From a virus, in the IMG/VR virus record IMGVR_UViG_3300011253_000870, positions 1 through 38,607 of that record: a stretch of DNA of 38,607 bases. The stretch is one strand, 5' to 3'. Shown here one piece after another: positions 21,469-30,857 of this stretch. The notes under the pieces are model-generated. The model was given only the letters and a program-made list of their open reading frames with translations, did not search any database and was not told the DNA's origin. The position numbers and the translations under genes were made by a program. Every line of letters starts with the position of its first letter. The first letter of the stretch is position 1.

Positions 21469-24009
21469 CTATGATATTAAATTAATTCCTGCTGTTTCTT
21501 CTTCATCGTCAATGATACCTTGTGTATCTGTTATATATCCGTATTTTATCTTCTCTTCGCTTGTAGATGATGCGTAGTCTGGTGCTGTATTAGGTGTGAT
21601 GATACTTGATGCGTTGTATATGTTAGCTACATCATTCAGTATTAAGACAACCTCGTTACCGTTTGCAGTCTTACCAACAACCTTCATAATCTTCTGTCTA
21701 GATGATGGATCTCCTAATCTTTTGTATAGTCTTTCTATATCTAACTTGATGCTGTCGCCTATCTCATGTACATCTAATCTCAAGTCACCCTTAATAGTAA
21801 CCTCGGTCTTACCTAAACGGTTATAGTATACCTCTCTATTAGCTCTAGTTTGAGCTTCGGTCTGGTTGTATAGTCTTGCATCTATCTCACTACTCGCTTC
21901 TGTACCTAAATAGTTCTTAACAAAGTCTGAGCTGTATCTGACAACAGAATTACCTTCTTCAAGATTGGCCCTACTTACGTCTAGGTGTCTATAGTTGACT
22001 ACTGAGTTTTGAAATAATCTACCAGTTACCGATTGAACAGACCATGAAGTTATCTCTTTATCAGATACTGTTGATACATCATCGGCGATTACTGCTAATA
22101 ATGAACTGTATTTAATGTCTAAATTGTTGTCGGTTGTTATAGTTGATAGGACCGATTGATTAACAGCATCAAGTACTTGTTTAACTGTAGTAGATGATGG
22201 ACCAGGTGATAGTGGTAAAGGTAATGATATCACTTGGGGGCTAGCTGATTGACCAACTATAAAGCTACTTTCATCTATATCGGTTAACCCTATAGTTGCT
22301 AGTGCATCCTTGATTACTTGAGGTGCTGTCTTTATCCATGTCCCGGTTGCTGTCCCGTCTTCTGTCCTACCTAGAGCGTCTACGCTTAAGATGGTATCGT
22401 CACCCACGTATTCTGGACTCTTATACTGTGCAGCTTGGCTGGTTGTCGCTTGATCGAATGCCGTTCTTATCGTTATAGTAGTATCGTCTACATCTAATAT
22501 CTCATAGTATGTACTATTACCGGACTCTGGTCTTATCCAGTCCCTTGATTTTATTGTTTCATCTAATCTTGCACCTGTGTATGTGATAGTTCTTGATGCA
22601 TTTGTGAATGTTAATGTGTTAGGTATTGCTCTGATCCGGGCTAGGTTGAACTCTACATCATCGTCTAATGTAAGGCTTAATTCACTGGAATTAGTTAGCT
22701 CAAAACCATCAGCGTTGACTAGATTTGAATCTATGAATACCTTTTGAACCGGTGGTCTGCTAACGATTGAGCTGATAGTTGGTGTAAATATAAGGTTCCG
22801 CACTAATACAACTGTTGTACCTGTTGCAAATGAGCTGATAGCTATTCTTTCACCTGTATCAAATTCTAGTAAGTCACCTACTACTAAGTCGGTTGTATCT
22901 GATAACTCAACTCTATTCAATTGCTTTATAGATAGTAATGTCTTAGCAAGTTCTGAACACTCATGATCTGCTATTAGAAAGTCTCTGTTCTTTAAGACTG
23001 TGGGTATCTCTGGATTAACCGTGATTGTTACAGCTGATACGTTGAAGTCTGGTTCATTTGAAAGTGTTGCGGATGTATCACTAGCTACCGCTTCTATGGT
23101 GAACTCTTGAGTACCGACTGTTACCGCATCACCGGGGCTTAAATCAGCTAGGAAGCTTGTACCGGTCCCTGTTAATGTATCACTACCAGTAGAAGCTGCA
23201 CCCGTACCAGTGATTAGGTATCCATCACCTATCTGATCGATTGACTGAAGCTTTAATCCATCTACTCTACCGTAGATCCATCTCTTGTAGTCACCCTTAA
23301 CTGAGTCATTTACTGTATCAGTATCATCGTATACGCTCTGGGGTATGTTCTGTTTGAGATCGAATATGTTATCTTTAATTTTGAATGTTACTTTATCACT
23401 CCCGAAGGTCTTATCTGATACTCTACCTCTAAATAGAAGCTTAGCGTCTGAATAATCTAAGTCGCGGTTCCATGAATATATACGAACCAGTTGGTTCTCG
23501 AAGTAATACTTGTCGAATATATCATCAAACTGTCCATCATTAATAAGGACTAGATCACCCTTACCGACTAATGAAGTTAACTTCTGATCAATCCCGACCT
23601 TCTGCTTGTATCCGGGACTCTTCTCTATTATACCGGTATATGGTACAACTGTATCACCATCTTCGAGGTTCCATGATGCATCTATAGGACCGTTAGAGTA
23701 GAAGAATCTGTATGTAACGATCATCTCTACATCTGCTGGATCTTCCAGACTAGGGTTCTTAATTGATACTTCACCAGCTTGTGGGTCATAGAAGAATGTA
23801 CCAGCTATAACGTTAATTAGTGCGTCAACTCTAGTGAGTTCTACATCAGCTATCTTTAAACTAGATACAAAGTGCGGTACTACTTTAGAGTATACATCAG
23901 ATCCTTCATCTACCCACGCTACTAGTCTTGCTGTAGCATGAACATGGGCTAGGGTTATCTTCTCACTAGCTTGTGCTGTTATGAATTCTGTTCTACTTTG
24001 AAATGACAT
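21469..24009 (-). CDS. Large tail tip/baseplate hub protein
   Basis: 846 residues, the largest gene in the window, and start after AGGACC. Overall beta-rich. The order after tape measure, two distal-tail-like proteins and a collar protein is that of the siphophage tail tip. The N-terminal region (1-240) resembles a hub domain (VRIYSWNRDLDYSDAKLLFRGRVSDKTF). The middle has repeated small beta modules (TGTGTSFLADLSPGDAVTVGTQEFTI and similar at about 275-560). The C-terminal part (about 640-790) recalls phage tail proteins that join the central spike. No enzymatic motif is seen. Confidence 0.65.
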   Translation of the reverse strand: MSFQSRTEFITAQASEKITLAHVHATARLVAWVDEGSDVYSKVVPHFVSSLKIADVELTRVDALINVIAGTFFYDPQAGEVSIKNPSLEDPADVEMIVTYRFFYSNGPIDASWNLEDGDTVVPYTGIIEKSPGYKQKVGIDQKLTSLVGKGDLVLINDGQFDDIFDKYYFENQLVRIYSWNRDLDYSDAKLLFRGRVSDKTFGSDKVTFKIKDNIFDLKQNIPQSVYDDTDTVNDSVKGDYKRWIYGRVDGLKLQSIDQIGDGYLITGTGAASTGSDTLTGTGTSFLADLSPGDAVTVGTQEFTIEAVASDTSATLSNEPDFNVSAVTITVNPEIPTVLKNRDFLIADHECSELAKTLLSIKQLNRVELSDTTDLVVGDLLEFDTGERIAISSFATGTTVVLVRNLIFTPTISSIVSRPPVQKVFIDSNLVNADGFELTNSSELSLTLDDDVEFNLARIRAIPNTLTFTNASRTITYTGARLDETIKSRDWIRPESGNSTYYEILDVDDTTITIRTAFDQATTSQAAQYKSPEYVGDDTILSVDALGRTEDGTATGTWIKTAPQVIKDALATIGLTDIDESSFIVGQSASPQVISLPLPLSPGPSSTTVKQVLDAVNQSVLSTITTDNNLDIKYSSLLAVIADDVSTVSDKEITSWSVQSVTGRLFQNSVVNYRHLDVSRANLEEGNSVVRYSSDFVKNYLGTEASSEIDARLYNQTEAQTRANREVYYNRLGKTEVTIKGDLRLDVHEIGDSIKLDIERLYKRLGDPSSRQKIMKVVGKTANGNEVVLILNDVANIYNASSIITPNTAPDYASSTSEEKIKYGYITDTQGIIDDEEETAGINLIS

Positions 24010-24017
24010 TTAAGGTC

Positions 24018-25247
24018 CTAATATTTTATATAGTATTTAAAGGATAAGTTTAGAGGTCTTGTTTCATCATCAGATGATGTTACACCATGAGTGTGCGAAC
24101 CACCGGAAGCAACCGGTATGGTTCCTTGATTAGCTTCGCCCCCAGCAGTTCCTTTCCCTGATCCAGCTTCACCAGCAGATGTCGCGGTGATTGTATGTCC
24201 GTGTGAACTTCCGGTAGTGTTTGTTCCTAAACCATTAACATCCGTAGCATCTGCTTGCTCAGAACCAATATTGTCGCCCGTATTACCACCAGTGGCCGTT
24301 GCAACACGAGTTCCAGCGTTCGGGTCATTACCTGCTCCATCATCTATACCTCTAGCAAACTTACCTCTCATGTCAGGTAAATTAAATGTTGTACTACCAT
24401 CTCCCTCCCCATATGCATCACCAAGAAGTGCGTATAGGTTAGAATATGTTACTCTAGACACAGGATTTCCGTCACAATAAAGGTACCCGGTAGGGGCTAT
24501 ATTCGAGGCACTGATGATTACAGTTGCTACAGGATTACCTGCGGCAGCTGGTGTTACTGCTACCCAGTTACTTCCATCCCACTCCAGACTATCCCCTATA
24601 CTGGGAGAAGAAGTTGTTGTATCGACATCGTTTAAATCATCTATTCCTAAATCAACAGCACCGGTTTGAGAGTTAACAGATGTTACCGTTGATGTGTTGT
24701 CAATCTTTTGCCATACACCAGTCTCTGTGAATATAGCCCAGTCTCCTACTTCCCAGTCAGTAATACCGTCTAGGTTTGTAGCTCCTGCCACCGATACGTT
24801 AAAGTAATGCCCGGCTGATCCTACACCAGAAGCTAATGATGGTGAGTTGCTATCTGCATCCCAATTACCCTGAAATGAAAGACCGGCTGCTAATCCTTCT
24901 ATAGCCGTCTCTAATGATTGAATGTTTTCTTTAACTGATTCACCCGATGCTATAATAGACCCGGTATAACTACCCATATCCGTATCACCGGCTGATGTTC
25001 CTTGAGTAGTCCTAATAGCATCTGTCTCAGTAACCGTTGCTATTTCAATCCAATTTGTACCGTTGTAATATCTTACAGAGCCGTCTGTTGAGTTTATATA
25101 TATATTACCCAGTACGGGAGATCCGTCATTACCTGCTTCATATCCGGCATCATCTATATATGTATTTAAGTCTGATGCACTTATGTTCCCAATAGTTGGT
25201 GTGGTAGACGATGATGCGTTATCGTAAAAGTTGATGATCCTAGCCAT
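24018..25247 (-). CDS. Tail collar fibre protein
   Basis: 409 residues. About residues 240-305 form a phage tail collar domain (PTGYLYCDGNPVSRVTYSNL, then STTFNLPDMRGKFARGID), as in T4 gp12 and microcystin-dependent proteins. The C-terminal region has histidine pairs (SSHGHT, SHTHG) like the zinc-binding trimer tip of gp12 and ends ETRPLN-like before YYIKY. The N-terminal 120 residues hold a GNIYINSTDGSVRYYNGTNW module and a GTSAGDTDMGSYTGSIIA repeat unit shared with the fibre encoded at 34161-35606. A host-binding fibre is likely. Confidence 0.85.
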   Translation of the reverse strand: MARIINFYDNASSSTTPTIGNISASDLNTYIDDAGYEAGNDGSPVLGNIYINSTDGSVRYYNGTNWIEIATVTETDAIRTTQGTSAGDTDMGSYTGSIIASGESVKENIQSLETAIEGLAAGLSFQGNWDADSNSPSLASGVGSAGHYFNVSVAGATNLDGITDWEVGDWAIFTETGVWQKIDNTSTVTSVNSQTGAVDLGIDDLNDVDTTTSSPSIGDSLEWDGSNWVAVTPAAAGNPVATVIISASNIAPTGYLYCDGNPVSRVTYSNLYALLGDAYGEGDGSTTFNLPDMRGKFARGIDDGAGNDPNAGTRVATATGGNTGDNIGSEQADATDVNGLGTNTTGSSHGHTITATSAGEAGSGKGTAGGEANQGTIPVASGGSHTHGVTSSDDETRPLNLSFKYYIKY

Positions 25248-25705
25248 TATAGTTTCTCCTTAAATTCATATATTTCAATTCCAGCTGGTTCGATCATATC
25301 GTTAGCCGCCGGTGTTATTGTATCGTATACCTTGTTATCCCATGATCTGCATATACCTACGAAGTTAACTCCGCTAAGCGTATGCCCTACCATCTCGAAC
25401 TCAATTATGTAGTCTTGATACTCAGCTTCATCTGGTACCAGTAGGGGTAGGTTCTCTGTGTCGAATCTCATAAAACCGTGTGAATAGTCTTCTGATGTTG
25501 CTGCGTTTATTTCTGTATAATCTATAGTAACTTCTTTGAGAAGGGTTGAACCGTTCTTTATTCTGCAAGTGAAGACACCATCAACTAGAGTACCTTGTCG
25601 GTAAACCCACGGTCTGATGTGTGCTACGGATGTATCTTTACTAATCCTAATGGTCTGTTCAAATACAACACCAGGGTATAGTTCATCTAATATTAATGTA
25701 CTCAT
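25247..25705 (-). CDS. Tail protein (fibre base or upper tip component)
   Basis: 152 residues from ATG 25705, which overlaps the previous stop as ATGA with GGTGGA upstream; another in-frame ATG lies six bases earlier. The protein is all beta in pattern with an immunoglobulin-like feel (FEQTIRISKDTSVAHIRPWVYRQG). It lies between the distal-tail-like protein and the collar fibre, as do BppU-type attachment proteins. No sure family. Confidence 0.55.
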   Translation of the reverse strand: MSTLILDELYPGVVFEQTIRISKDTSVAHIRPWVYRQGTLVDGVFTCRIKNGSTLLKEVTIDYTEINAATSEDYSHGFMRFDTENLPLLVPDEAEYQDYIIEFEMVGHTLSGVNFVGICRSWDNKVYDTITPAANDMIEPAGIEIYEFKEKL

Positions 25706-26472
25706 ATACATTCCACCATTGATAGTTTAGCGTTATACAACTGTCCACCAGCTGCTGACCATGAAGGCATCTTGTTAATGTAACCGTACATACTCAATCT
25801 GAAACCACCATCATTCATAGCTGAGCTATCTTTATCTAGGATGATCCAAACAGGCTTAGTTATACCGTGGTATAAGAACATATCATCTAGAGTCTCTGTC
25901 TCATCTTTAGTACAGCTGTCTATGTTGCCGCCTATTGACTTTGAGAGGTTTCTAGAGTCGATGAATCTTTGACCGTATTCGTTAGTAGTTACATCTGAAT
26001 TGTCTGTATGTCCATATTTAAAGGACGCGATTGATATACTGTTCTGTGGTAAGTTAATACGTTGACCTAAGAATACATTCCCAAGCTCTGAGTAAGAAGA
26101 ACCGGTTAGTTCTATTTGCCAGTATCTATCTGATACTTCTGTTATATATTCAATACCCATGTTATGCTCAGCACTTAGAGTCACATTGATTGGTGTTGAT
26201 AGGCTGAAGTCTGTTGTAACTGAGCTTTTGAATACAGCTGTAATGATACCTAACTCACCTGTAGGGTCTCCTACTAGAGCTATTGTATCAACCGGGCTGG
26301 TTGTAGTCTGATCCACAAGGATAGTAACCGATGCTGTAGTTGATTGAAACTTGATACTAGGTGATGCGTTCAATAGATTAGATAAGGGGTACTGAGCGTT
26401 CGCTGTACCGGATGTTACTGATAGTACAGATGTGTCCATATTGTTTACTGATAGAAAGTTAATCCCCGACAT
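25702..26472 (-). CDS. Distal tail-like protein
   Basis: 256 residues. The first 140 residues are beta-rich and Ser/Thr-rich, resembling a discoidin or jelly-roll domain (SPSIKFQSTTASVTILVDQT, DRYWQIELTGSSYSELGNVFLG). The second half (about 150-256) contains the compact fold expected of a distal tail protein. It follows the tape measure directly, the normal site of Dit. The call rests mainly on position. Confidence 0.6.
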   Translation of the reverse strand: MSGINFLSVNNMDTSVLSVTSGTANAQYPLSNLLNASPSIKFQSTTASVTILVDQTTTSPVDTIALVGDPTGELGIITAVFKSSVTTDFSLSTPINVTLSAEHNMGIEYITEVSDRYWQIELTGSSYSELGNVFLGQRINLPQNSISIASFKYGHTDNSDVTTNEYGQRFIDSRNLSKSIGGNIDSCTKDETETLDDMFLYHGITKPVWIILDKDSSAMNDGGFRLSMYGYINKMPSWSAAGGQLYNAKLSMVECI

Positions 26473-28298
26473 TATATGTTCTCCCCTAATACTAGACCGT
26501 CTGCTACTTGTCTAGATACTGATTTACCAACTGCTTCTCCGTCTAATTGAACTGTAGTGTGTACTACTATCTCTTGTCCACCACCAGCTCCTGCACCATT
26601 AGCTACATCAAATAATTGACTCTGTTGTCTACGGTTTAAGATCATCTCACCACTGTTTACATTAGCCTGTACGTTATCACCGGTAAAGCTGTTACCAGGT
26701 ACGATACCACCCTGTTCAAATGAGGGGTTTGTATTGGCTATCTTGTTTACATTAGCCGCCGTTGATACAGCAACCGCTGCTGCTGCTGCAATGTTAAAGG
26801 GGTAAGGAACATCAGCCCATGCGCTCTGTATTGCACTATAACCATCAATTGTTGCTTGGTAGATCGCATATCCTTTACCTACAGCTGCTAGTTCTTTATT
26901 ACTAGAGGTTGCTAATATGAGGGCGTCCTTCTCTAGTCTTGCGAAGTTCTCAACACTCTGCTTCTTAATCTTAGCTTTAGCGTCTGCTTCTGTCTTAGCT
27001 CTGGCTATAGATAGTCTAGACCGTTTATCTTCTTCGGACTCTTTTTTGTTGGCTAGTGCTGTTTCTTTTTCTAAGCTTACTTTTAGGTTCTTTGTTGTAT
27101 TATCAACTGCTTTATTAATAGCTACTTGGTTGTCAACCGTTGCCTGCGCTGATGCTAATGCTTCATTCTTAGTAGCTGTGAATACATCCTTAACACCTTG
27201 AAGGTTCTCTTTAATAACTGCATACCCTGATGTATCATTACCTAGAAACTTATTGATTGCTTCACCAGCTCCTAATACTACTTCAGCTAAAGATATCCAA
27301 CCTATGATTACTGAGTTAAGACCGGCTTTGATTAGATCAACTGCTATACTTAAACCGTTCCATGTGCTAGTTAGGAACTTGATTGAACCCCCGACTATAT
27401 CTATAAGGTCCGGTAAGAAGCTAAGAGCTTTATTCATAGCCTCCTGTACAACCCCGCTCTTCTGAATTTCTTGAACCCATAGAGTCATTGTTGTAGTTGC
27501 AGCTTTTAGTGCCGGACTTAAGTCCTTAGCTACATCAGCTGCGAATAGAGATACGTTATCCTTTAATGTACTTATACGACCGTCTAGCGTTTGTGATCTC
27601 TTAACCATACCGTCAAATGCAAATCCACCCTTTTGGGATAGTGAAGCAAATGCCTTCTCGAAGTCTTTGAAGCTTACCTTACCGGCTGATACTAAATCTT
27701 TAACAGCTGATTCTGCAACACCCATTGTCTTAGCAATAGCCGGTCCTATGGGAATAGCTCTCTCTTGGAACTGTAGCAATCTCTCACCGGTTAGTTTACC
27801 AGCTGCTGATACTTGACCGTAGATAAGAGCAATCTCTTTCATTGGTTTACCGGATGCTGCTGCCACATCACCGATCTTCTGTAGTTTATCCTGTACTTGA
27901 TCTGCTGCAAAACCGAAACCTAATAGACCCTGTGCCGCTTCTGCTATACCTTGCAATTGAAACGGAGTTCCAGCTGAGAATACTTTTAACTCTTCTACTA
28001 GAGTATTAGCAGCACCAGCTGAACCTGTTAAGATCTCAAACTGAGTGTTCATCGTTTCCATGTCTTTAGCACTCTGCACGAATGCATCACCCATATCCAC
28101 TAATCCACCGATTAGTTTAGATACGCCGATTGCTGCTATGTTGCCTGCAAATGACTTGAATGCACTACCAGACTGCTTTAGTTGAAGCTGTAGCTTTTGC
28201 ACACCGGTTTGAGTCTTACCTAAACTATTATTGAGTTTATTAGTATTACTGATAGCTTTATCTGCTGCTAGGCTAATTTTGATGTTAATATCAGACAT
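26472..28298 (-). CDS. Tape-measure protein (TP901 type)
   Basis: 608 residues from ATG 28298, which lies inside the end of the chaperone frame; an upstream in-frame ATG (28349) lacks context. The N-terminal 60 residues are coiled-coil (KAISNTNKLNNSLGKTQTGVQKLQLQLK). Residues about 70-260 carry the TP901 core (MNTQFEILTGSAG, EELKVFSAGTPFQLQGI, GKLTGERLLQFQERAIPIGPAIAKTMG). A hydrophobic stretch (about 300-375) could help DNA cross the inner membrane, and a charged coil follows. At the known ratio of about 0.15 nm per residue the tail would be near 90 nm. Confidence 0.92.
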   Translation of the reverse strand: MSDINIKISLAADKAISNTNKLNNSLGKTQTGVQKLQLQLKQSGSAFKSFAGNIAAIGVSKLIGGLVDMGDAFVQSAKDMETMNTQFEILTGSAGAANTLVEELKVFSAGTPFQLQGIAEAAQGLLGFGFAADQVQDKLQKIGDVAAASGKPMKEIALIYGQVSAAGKLTGERLLQFQERAIPIGPAIAKTMGVAESAVKDLVSAGKVSFKDFEKAFASLSQKGGFAFDGMVKRSQTLDGRISTLKDNVSLFAADVAKDLSPALKAATTTMTLWVQEIQKSGVVQEAMNKALSFLPDLIDIVGGSIKFLTSTWNGLSIAVDLIKAGLNSVIIGWISLAEVVLGAGEAINKFLGNDTSGYAVIKENLQGVKDVFTATKNEALASAQATVDNQVAINKAVDNTTKNLKVSLEKETALANKKESEEDKRSRLSIARAKTEADAKAKIKKQSVENFARLEKDALILATSSNKELAAVGKGYAIYQATIDGYSAIQSAWADVPYPFNIAAAAAVAVSTAANVNKIANTNPSFEQGGIVPGNSFTGDNVQANVNSGEMILNRRQQSQLFDVANGAGAGGGQEIVVHTTVQLDGEAVGKSVSRQVADGLVLGENI

Positions 28299-28764
28299 TC
28301 TTCTTTCTTTCCTTTTGGTTCTCTCTGTGCTGCTTCTCACGTCTTTCAAATGATAATTGATCTAGTACGTTGAAAATTTCTATGATCTGGGCTGGTTGTT
28401 CTGTATACGGACCGTTGTATGGTAGTATTCCATGTTTCTCAAATGCATTGTGCATGTTTACAGCGAATGAGAAATTGTCGTATTTAAACCGGCTTAGATC
28501 GCCTGAGAGTCTTAGATTAAGTGACCTTGCTATATCTGCCCTAGTCTTTATACTTAACTGTTGTTGTAGCTTCTGAATCTGCTCATCAGTGAACCCCCTC
28601 TCTAGGAGTCTAGGGTCTATTGAGTTGTCTTGATCCATTGAATGAAACTGCCCAACAATATTGATATAATCGTGAGTAGATAATGAGGATACATCGTAGA
28701 TTTTCCAGTGGATGTAATCCCATAAAGGTCCTAATGAGAACCAGTTACTATCTACTTCTTGGAC
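28291..28764 (-). CDS. Tail assembly chaperone, frameshifted extension (T part of G-T)
   Basis: This frame is entered by a -1 shift at 28764-28770 and reads without a stop to 28291, adding about 157 residues to the first 128 of the upstream protein (about 285 in total). It contains an internal ATG (28638) without a good ribosome site, so independent translation is unlikely. The T domain is helical and basic at the end (QRENQKERKKNV) and would recruit tail tube subunits to the tape measure, as in lambda gpGT. Its last eight bases overlap the tape-measure start. Confidence 0.85.
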   Translation of the reverse strand, partial: VQEVDSNWFSLGPLWDYIHWKIYDVSSLSTHDYINIVGQFHSMDQDNSIDPRLLERGFTDEQIQKLQQQLSIKTRADIARSLNLRLSGDLSRFKYDNFSFAVNMHNAFEKHGILPYNGPYTEQPAQIIEIFNVLDQLSFERREKQHRENQKERKKNV

Positions 28765-28770
28765 TTTTTT
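28727..28770 (-). promoter_or_regulatory. Programmed -1 frameshift site
   Basis: The minus-strand heptamer A-AAA-AAG (28770-28764) is in exact zero-frame phase and is the best-known slippery type in bacteria (as in dnaX). The zero frame stops 9-12 bases later. A stem GGTTCT/AGGACC with a four-base loop (28742-28727) lies 21 bases downstream and may stimulate slipping. Confidence 0.85.
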
Positions 28771-29147
28771 TCCTTTACAAACTCCACACCTTCAAGCTTG
28801 TCACCGGTAACTGGATTTTGGAATTCCTTAGGGATACCGTTTAATAGTGAAATGGCTACTAGTTGCATCTCTTGAGACTCTTCTAGGTTTAGGAGGTCAT
28901 TCATGCATTCTTTAGATACAATCCCTTCTTCCATTTCTAACTCGTACTTTGAACCGTCTGATTCTTCAATACCTTCTACTTCTTTTAGAGAACATTGTAA
29001 TGCGTAGAAAGCTGCGCTCATCTGGTTTCCTGACATGATCATCCCTTGGCATGTACTCTTCTGTTCAAAAGTAAGTGGGCTAATCTTCACCGTTAGATCA
29101 TGTATCTTTACCGGTATCTTGTCTGTAGTTTTATATATTCGTGCCAT
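28752..29147 (-). CDS. Tail assembly chaperone (G-type)
   Basis: 131 residues from ATG 29147, chosen because AGGAGACAACC precedes it; the longer frame to 29189 would run through the stem-loop behind the tail tube gene. The sequence RIYKTTDKIPVKIHDLTVKISPLTFEQK is the typical start of lambda-gpG-like chaperones that coat the tape measure during tail assembly. It ends KEKKSKK over the slippery heptamer. Position between tail tube and tape measure is canonical. Confidence 0.88.
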   Translation of the reverse strand: MARIYKTTDKIPVKIHDLTVKISPLTFEQKSTCQGMIMSGNQMSAAFYALQCSLKEVEGIEESDGSKYELEMEEGIVSKECMNDLLNLEESQEMQLVAISLLNGIPKEFQNPVTGDKLEGVEFVKEKKSKK

Positions 29148-29172
29148 GGTTGTCTCCTGACTGGTTAAAATG

Positions 29173-29203
29173 CCGGGAGGCTCTTTCAAGCCTTAACCCC
29201 CGG
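29173..29203 (-). terminator. Stem-loop/attenuator behind the tail tube gene
   Basis: On the minus strand CCGGG (29203-29199) pairs with CCCGG (29177-29173) around an inner AGGCT/AGCCT stem with one bulge; ATTTT follows. Lying between an abundant structural gene and a low-dose chaperone gene, it probably lowers downstream expression or protects the mRNA end. Confidence 0.7.
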
Positions 29204-29216
29204 TTTATTAAATTCT

Positions 29217-30395
29217 CTAGAATACTGCTATTACGATCTCATCAGTTGCGGCATCTGAACCACGACCTGCTGTGAAAGCAATTGCATCTTGTAGTACTTC
29301 ATCTTGATCAGATTCGCCTAACTCTGTAGTAACACATGCCGGTAAGTGGAATGCAACTACTTGCGACTTCTCACCATCTACTGCTGTAGGTACGTGAGCT
29401 GATGCGAATAAAGTATACTCGGTGTTTAGATCGAACTTATTGAATTGACCTAAATCATCATCCTGCTTATAAGGATTACATGTACCGGTGACTGTTCTCT
29501 CAACTACACGAGATGAGATACGACCATTTGGTGAGCATGTAGATGTAACGAAACCCATGCTGTTCTCAACAGAGAATGATAGTTCATTAACCTGTATAGC
29601 AACACTGTCTTGATAGACACAAGCTTCCAATATAATTGGTGGTAATGCATCTTGATAGTCAGCTGTAAACGGTGATGATGCTAGACTGCGATCATAAGTT
29701 AGACCCTCAAAAGCGAAGTTTAAGCTTGCTAGTTGACCTGTAGTGAAGTTCTCTAGCGATATAGAGCCAACCTTTGCTCCTACAGCAGCTTCTAGGACAG
29801 CATCTTCAATATACTTAGATATCGATAAAGACGGGTGCCCACTGTTCGCAACATTATACATAACACCTTTTGCAAGTTCTACGTTGTCAGCTGGTGCTGA
29901 GTCCATAGCAATTGCTAGTGTAATGTTCGCTGCTGAAGCAGTTGAGTCTACGGCAGAAATAGGGCTAACGTGGTAGTCGCCTGATTCTTTAATCATTACA
30001 ATGTCGTTAACTTGATACTTTGAAATATCAGCGTCTTCGATTTGAATTACTGTTGTTGAATGTCCTGTTTTAGATGTTGAAGCGGCAACTGTAGTACGCG
30101 CACCTAGTCCAGATCTCATTAATAGATCCCATTCTGGTACGTCTCCTTCAGCTTCTCCGGCTCTCATTTCAACAGGTACTGCACCAGATACAGACTTAGT
30201 TCCTGTACGTGGCGTAACTTTACCGATTGTTCCATTGAAGACATCTCTTTCGAGAAGTTCTTTAGCTGGTGTAATTTCAGCTCCATCTGTTAGTGTCTGT
30301 ACATAGCTTGTAGCAGCACTTGGGGCTTCGTATACACCTTCTACGGACTCTTCTTCAACGGCATATACGGTATTTCTTTTAACTGTTGTAGCCAT
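29217..30395 (-). CDS. Major tail tube protein
   Basis: 392 residues after AGGAGAATTAA. The sequence starts TTVKRNTVYAVEEESVEGVYE, runs through a beta-rich tube fold and ends FTAGRGSDAATDEIVIAVF, which is the usual C-terminus of this type of tail tube protein. The position between terminator-type protein and chaperones is that of the tail tube. The extra length (others are near 200-300) suggests an added domain (about 110-200, ISKYQVNDIVMIKESG) that may decorate the outside of the tube. Composition (acidic, Ala/Thr-rich) is that of abundant virion proteins. Confidence 0.85.
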   Translation of the reverse strand: MATTVKRNTVYAVEEESVEGVYEAPSAATSYVQTLTDGAEITPAKELLERDVFNGTIGKVTPRTGTKSVSGAVPVEMRAGEAEGDVPEWDLLMRSGLGARTTVAASTSKTGHSTTVIQIEDADISKYQVNDIVMIKESGDYHVSPISAVDSTASAANITLAIAMDSAPADNVELAKGVMYNVANSGHPSLSISKYIEDAVLEAAVGAKVGSISLENFTTGQLASLNFAFEGLTYDRSLASSPFTADYQDALPPIILEACVYQDSVAIQVNELSFSVENSMGFVTSTCSPNGRISSRVVERTVTGTCNPYKQDDDLGQFNKFDLNTEYTLFASAHVPTAVDGEKSQVVAFHLPACVTTELGESDQDEVLQDAIAFTAGRGSDAATDEIVIAVF

Positions 30396-30404
30396 TTAAT
30401 TCTC

Positions 30405-30857
30405 CTATATTAAAGTAAAACGGTATAAAATGTTAATTGAGGCTTTCATAACCACTACCTTCTCTTCATCTAAATACTCAGCGTCTTCTACATTCAAGTC
30501 TGTTATATTCATAACTATAGAAGGTACACCAGCTTTGGTGTTAATGAGGTCCTTATATATGTCAAGAAACAGGTCTTGAAGTTCTGTGCGCTTTGCTTGT
30601 TTATCAGCATCACTGATGCCGTCATCGATAAACGCTTTAGTAAGTACTACCTGAAACACCTGTTCCATGGTTACATACTTAGTCACGGAGTCAGTTTCAA
30701 ATGAGGCTTGAGGTATGACACCGTACCGGTTATGGTTTTGATTGAAATTGTTTTGACTGACATCAATTAAGAACGGTAATTCACTGAATTCCGAACCTAG
30801 GACCGTTGAGACCCTTGTCTTGATACCTGCCAATAAATCATTAATTAATACACTCAT
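30405..30857 (-). CDS. Tail terminator/completion protein
   Basis: 150 residues, start overlapping the previous stop. Mixed alpha/beta: an N-terminal helix (INDLLAGIKTRVSTVLGSEF), a central beta-strand pair (SVTKYVTMEQVFQVVLT) and a C-terminal strand (KASINILYRFTL). Length and position just before the tail tube gene fit the tail terminator that caps the tube and joins it to the head. Confidence 0.65.
   Translation of the reverse strand: MSVLINDLLAGIKTRVSTVLGSEFSELPFLIDVSQNNFNQNHNRYGVIPQASFETDSVTKYVTMEQVFQVVLTKAFIDDGISDADKQAKRTELQDLFLDIYKDLINTKAGVPSIVMNITDLNVEDAEYLDEEKVVVMKASINILYRFTLI

Noticed and set aside
28291-28638. Separate gene starting at the internal ATG 28638
   Set aside because: No ribosome site, and the frame extends upstream without a stop to a perfectly phased slippery heptamer, so a frameshift extension explains it better.
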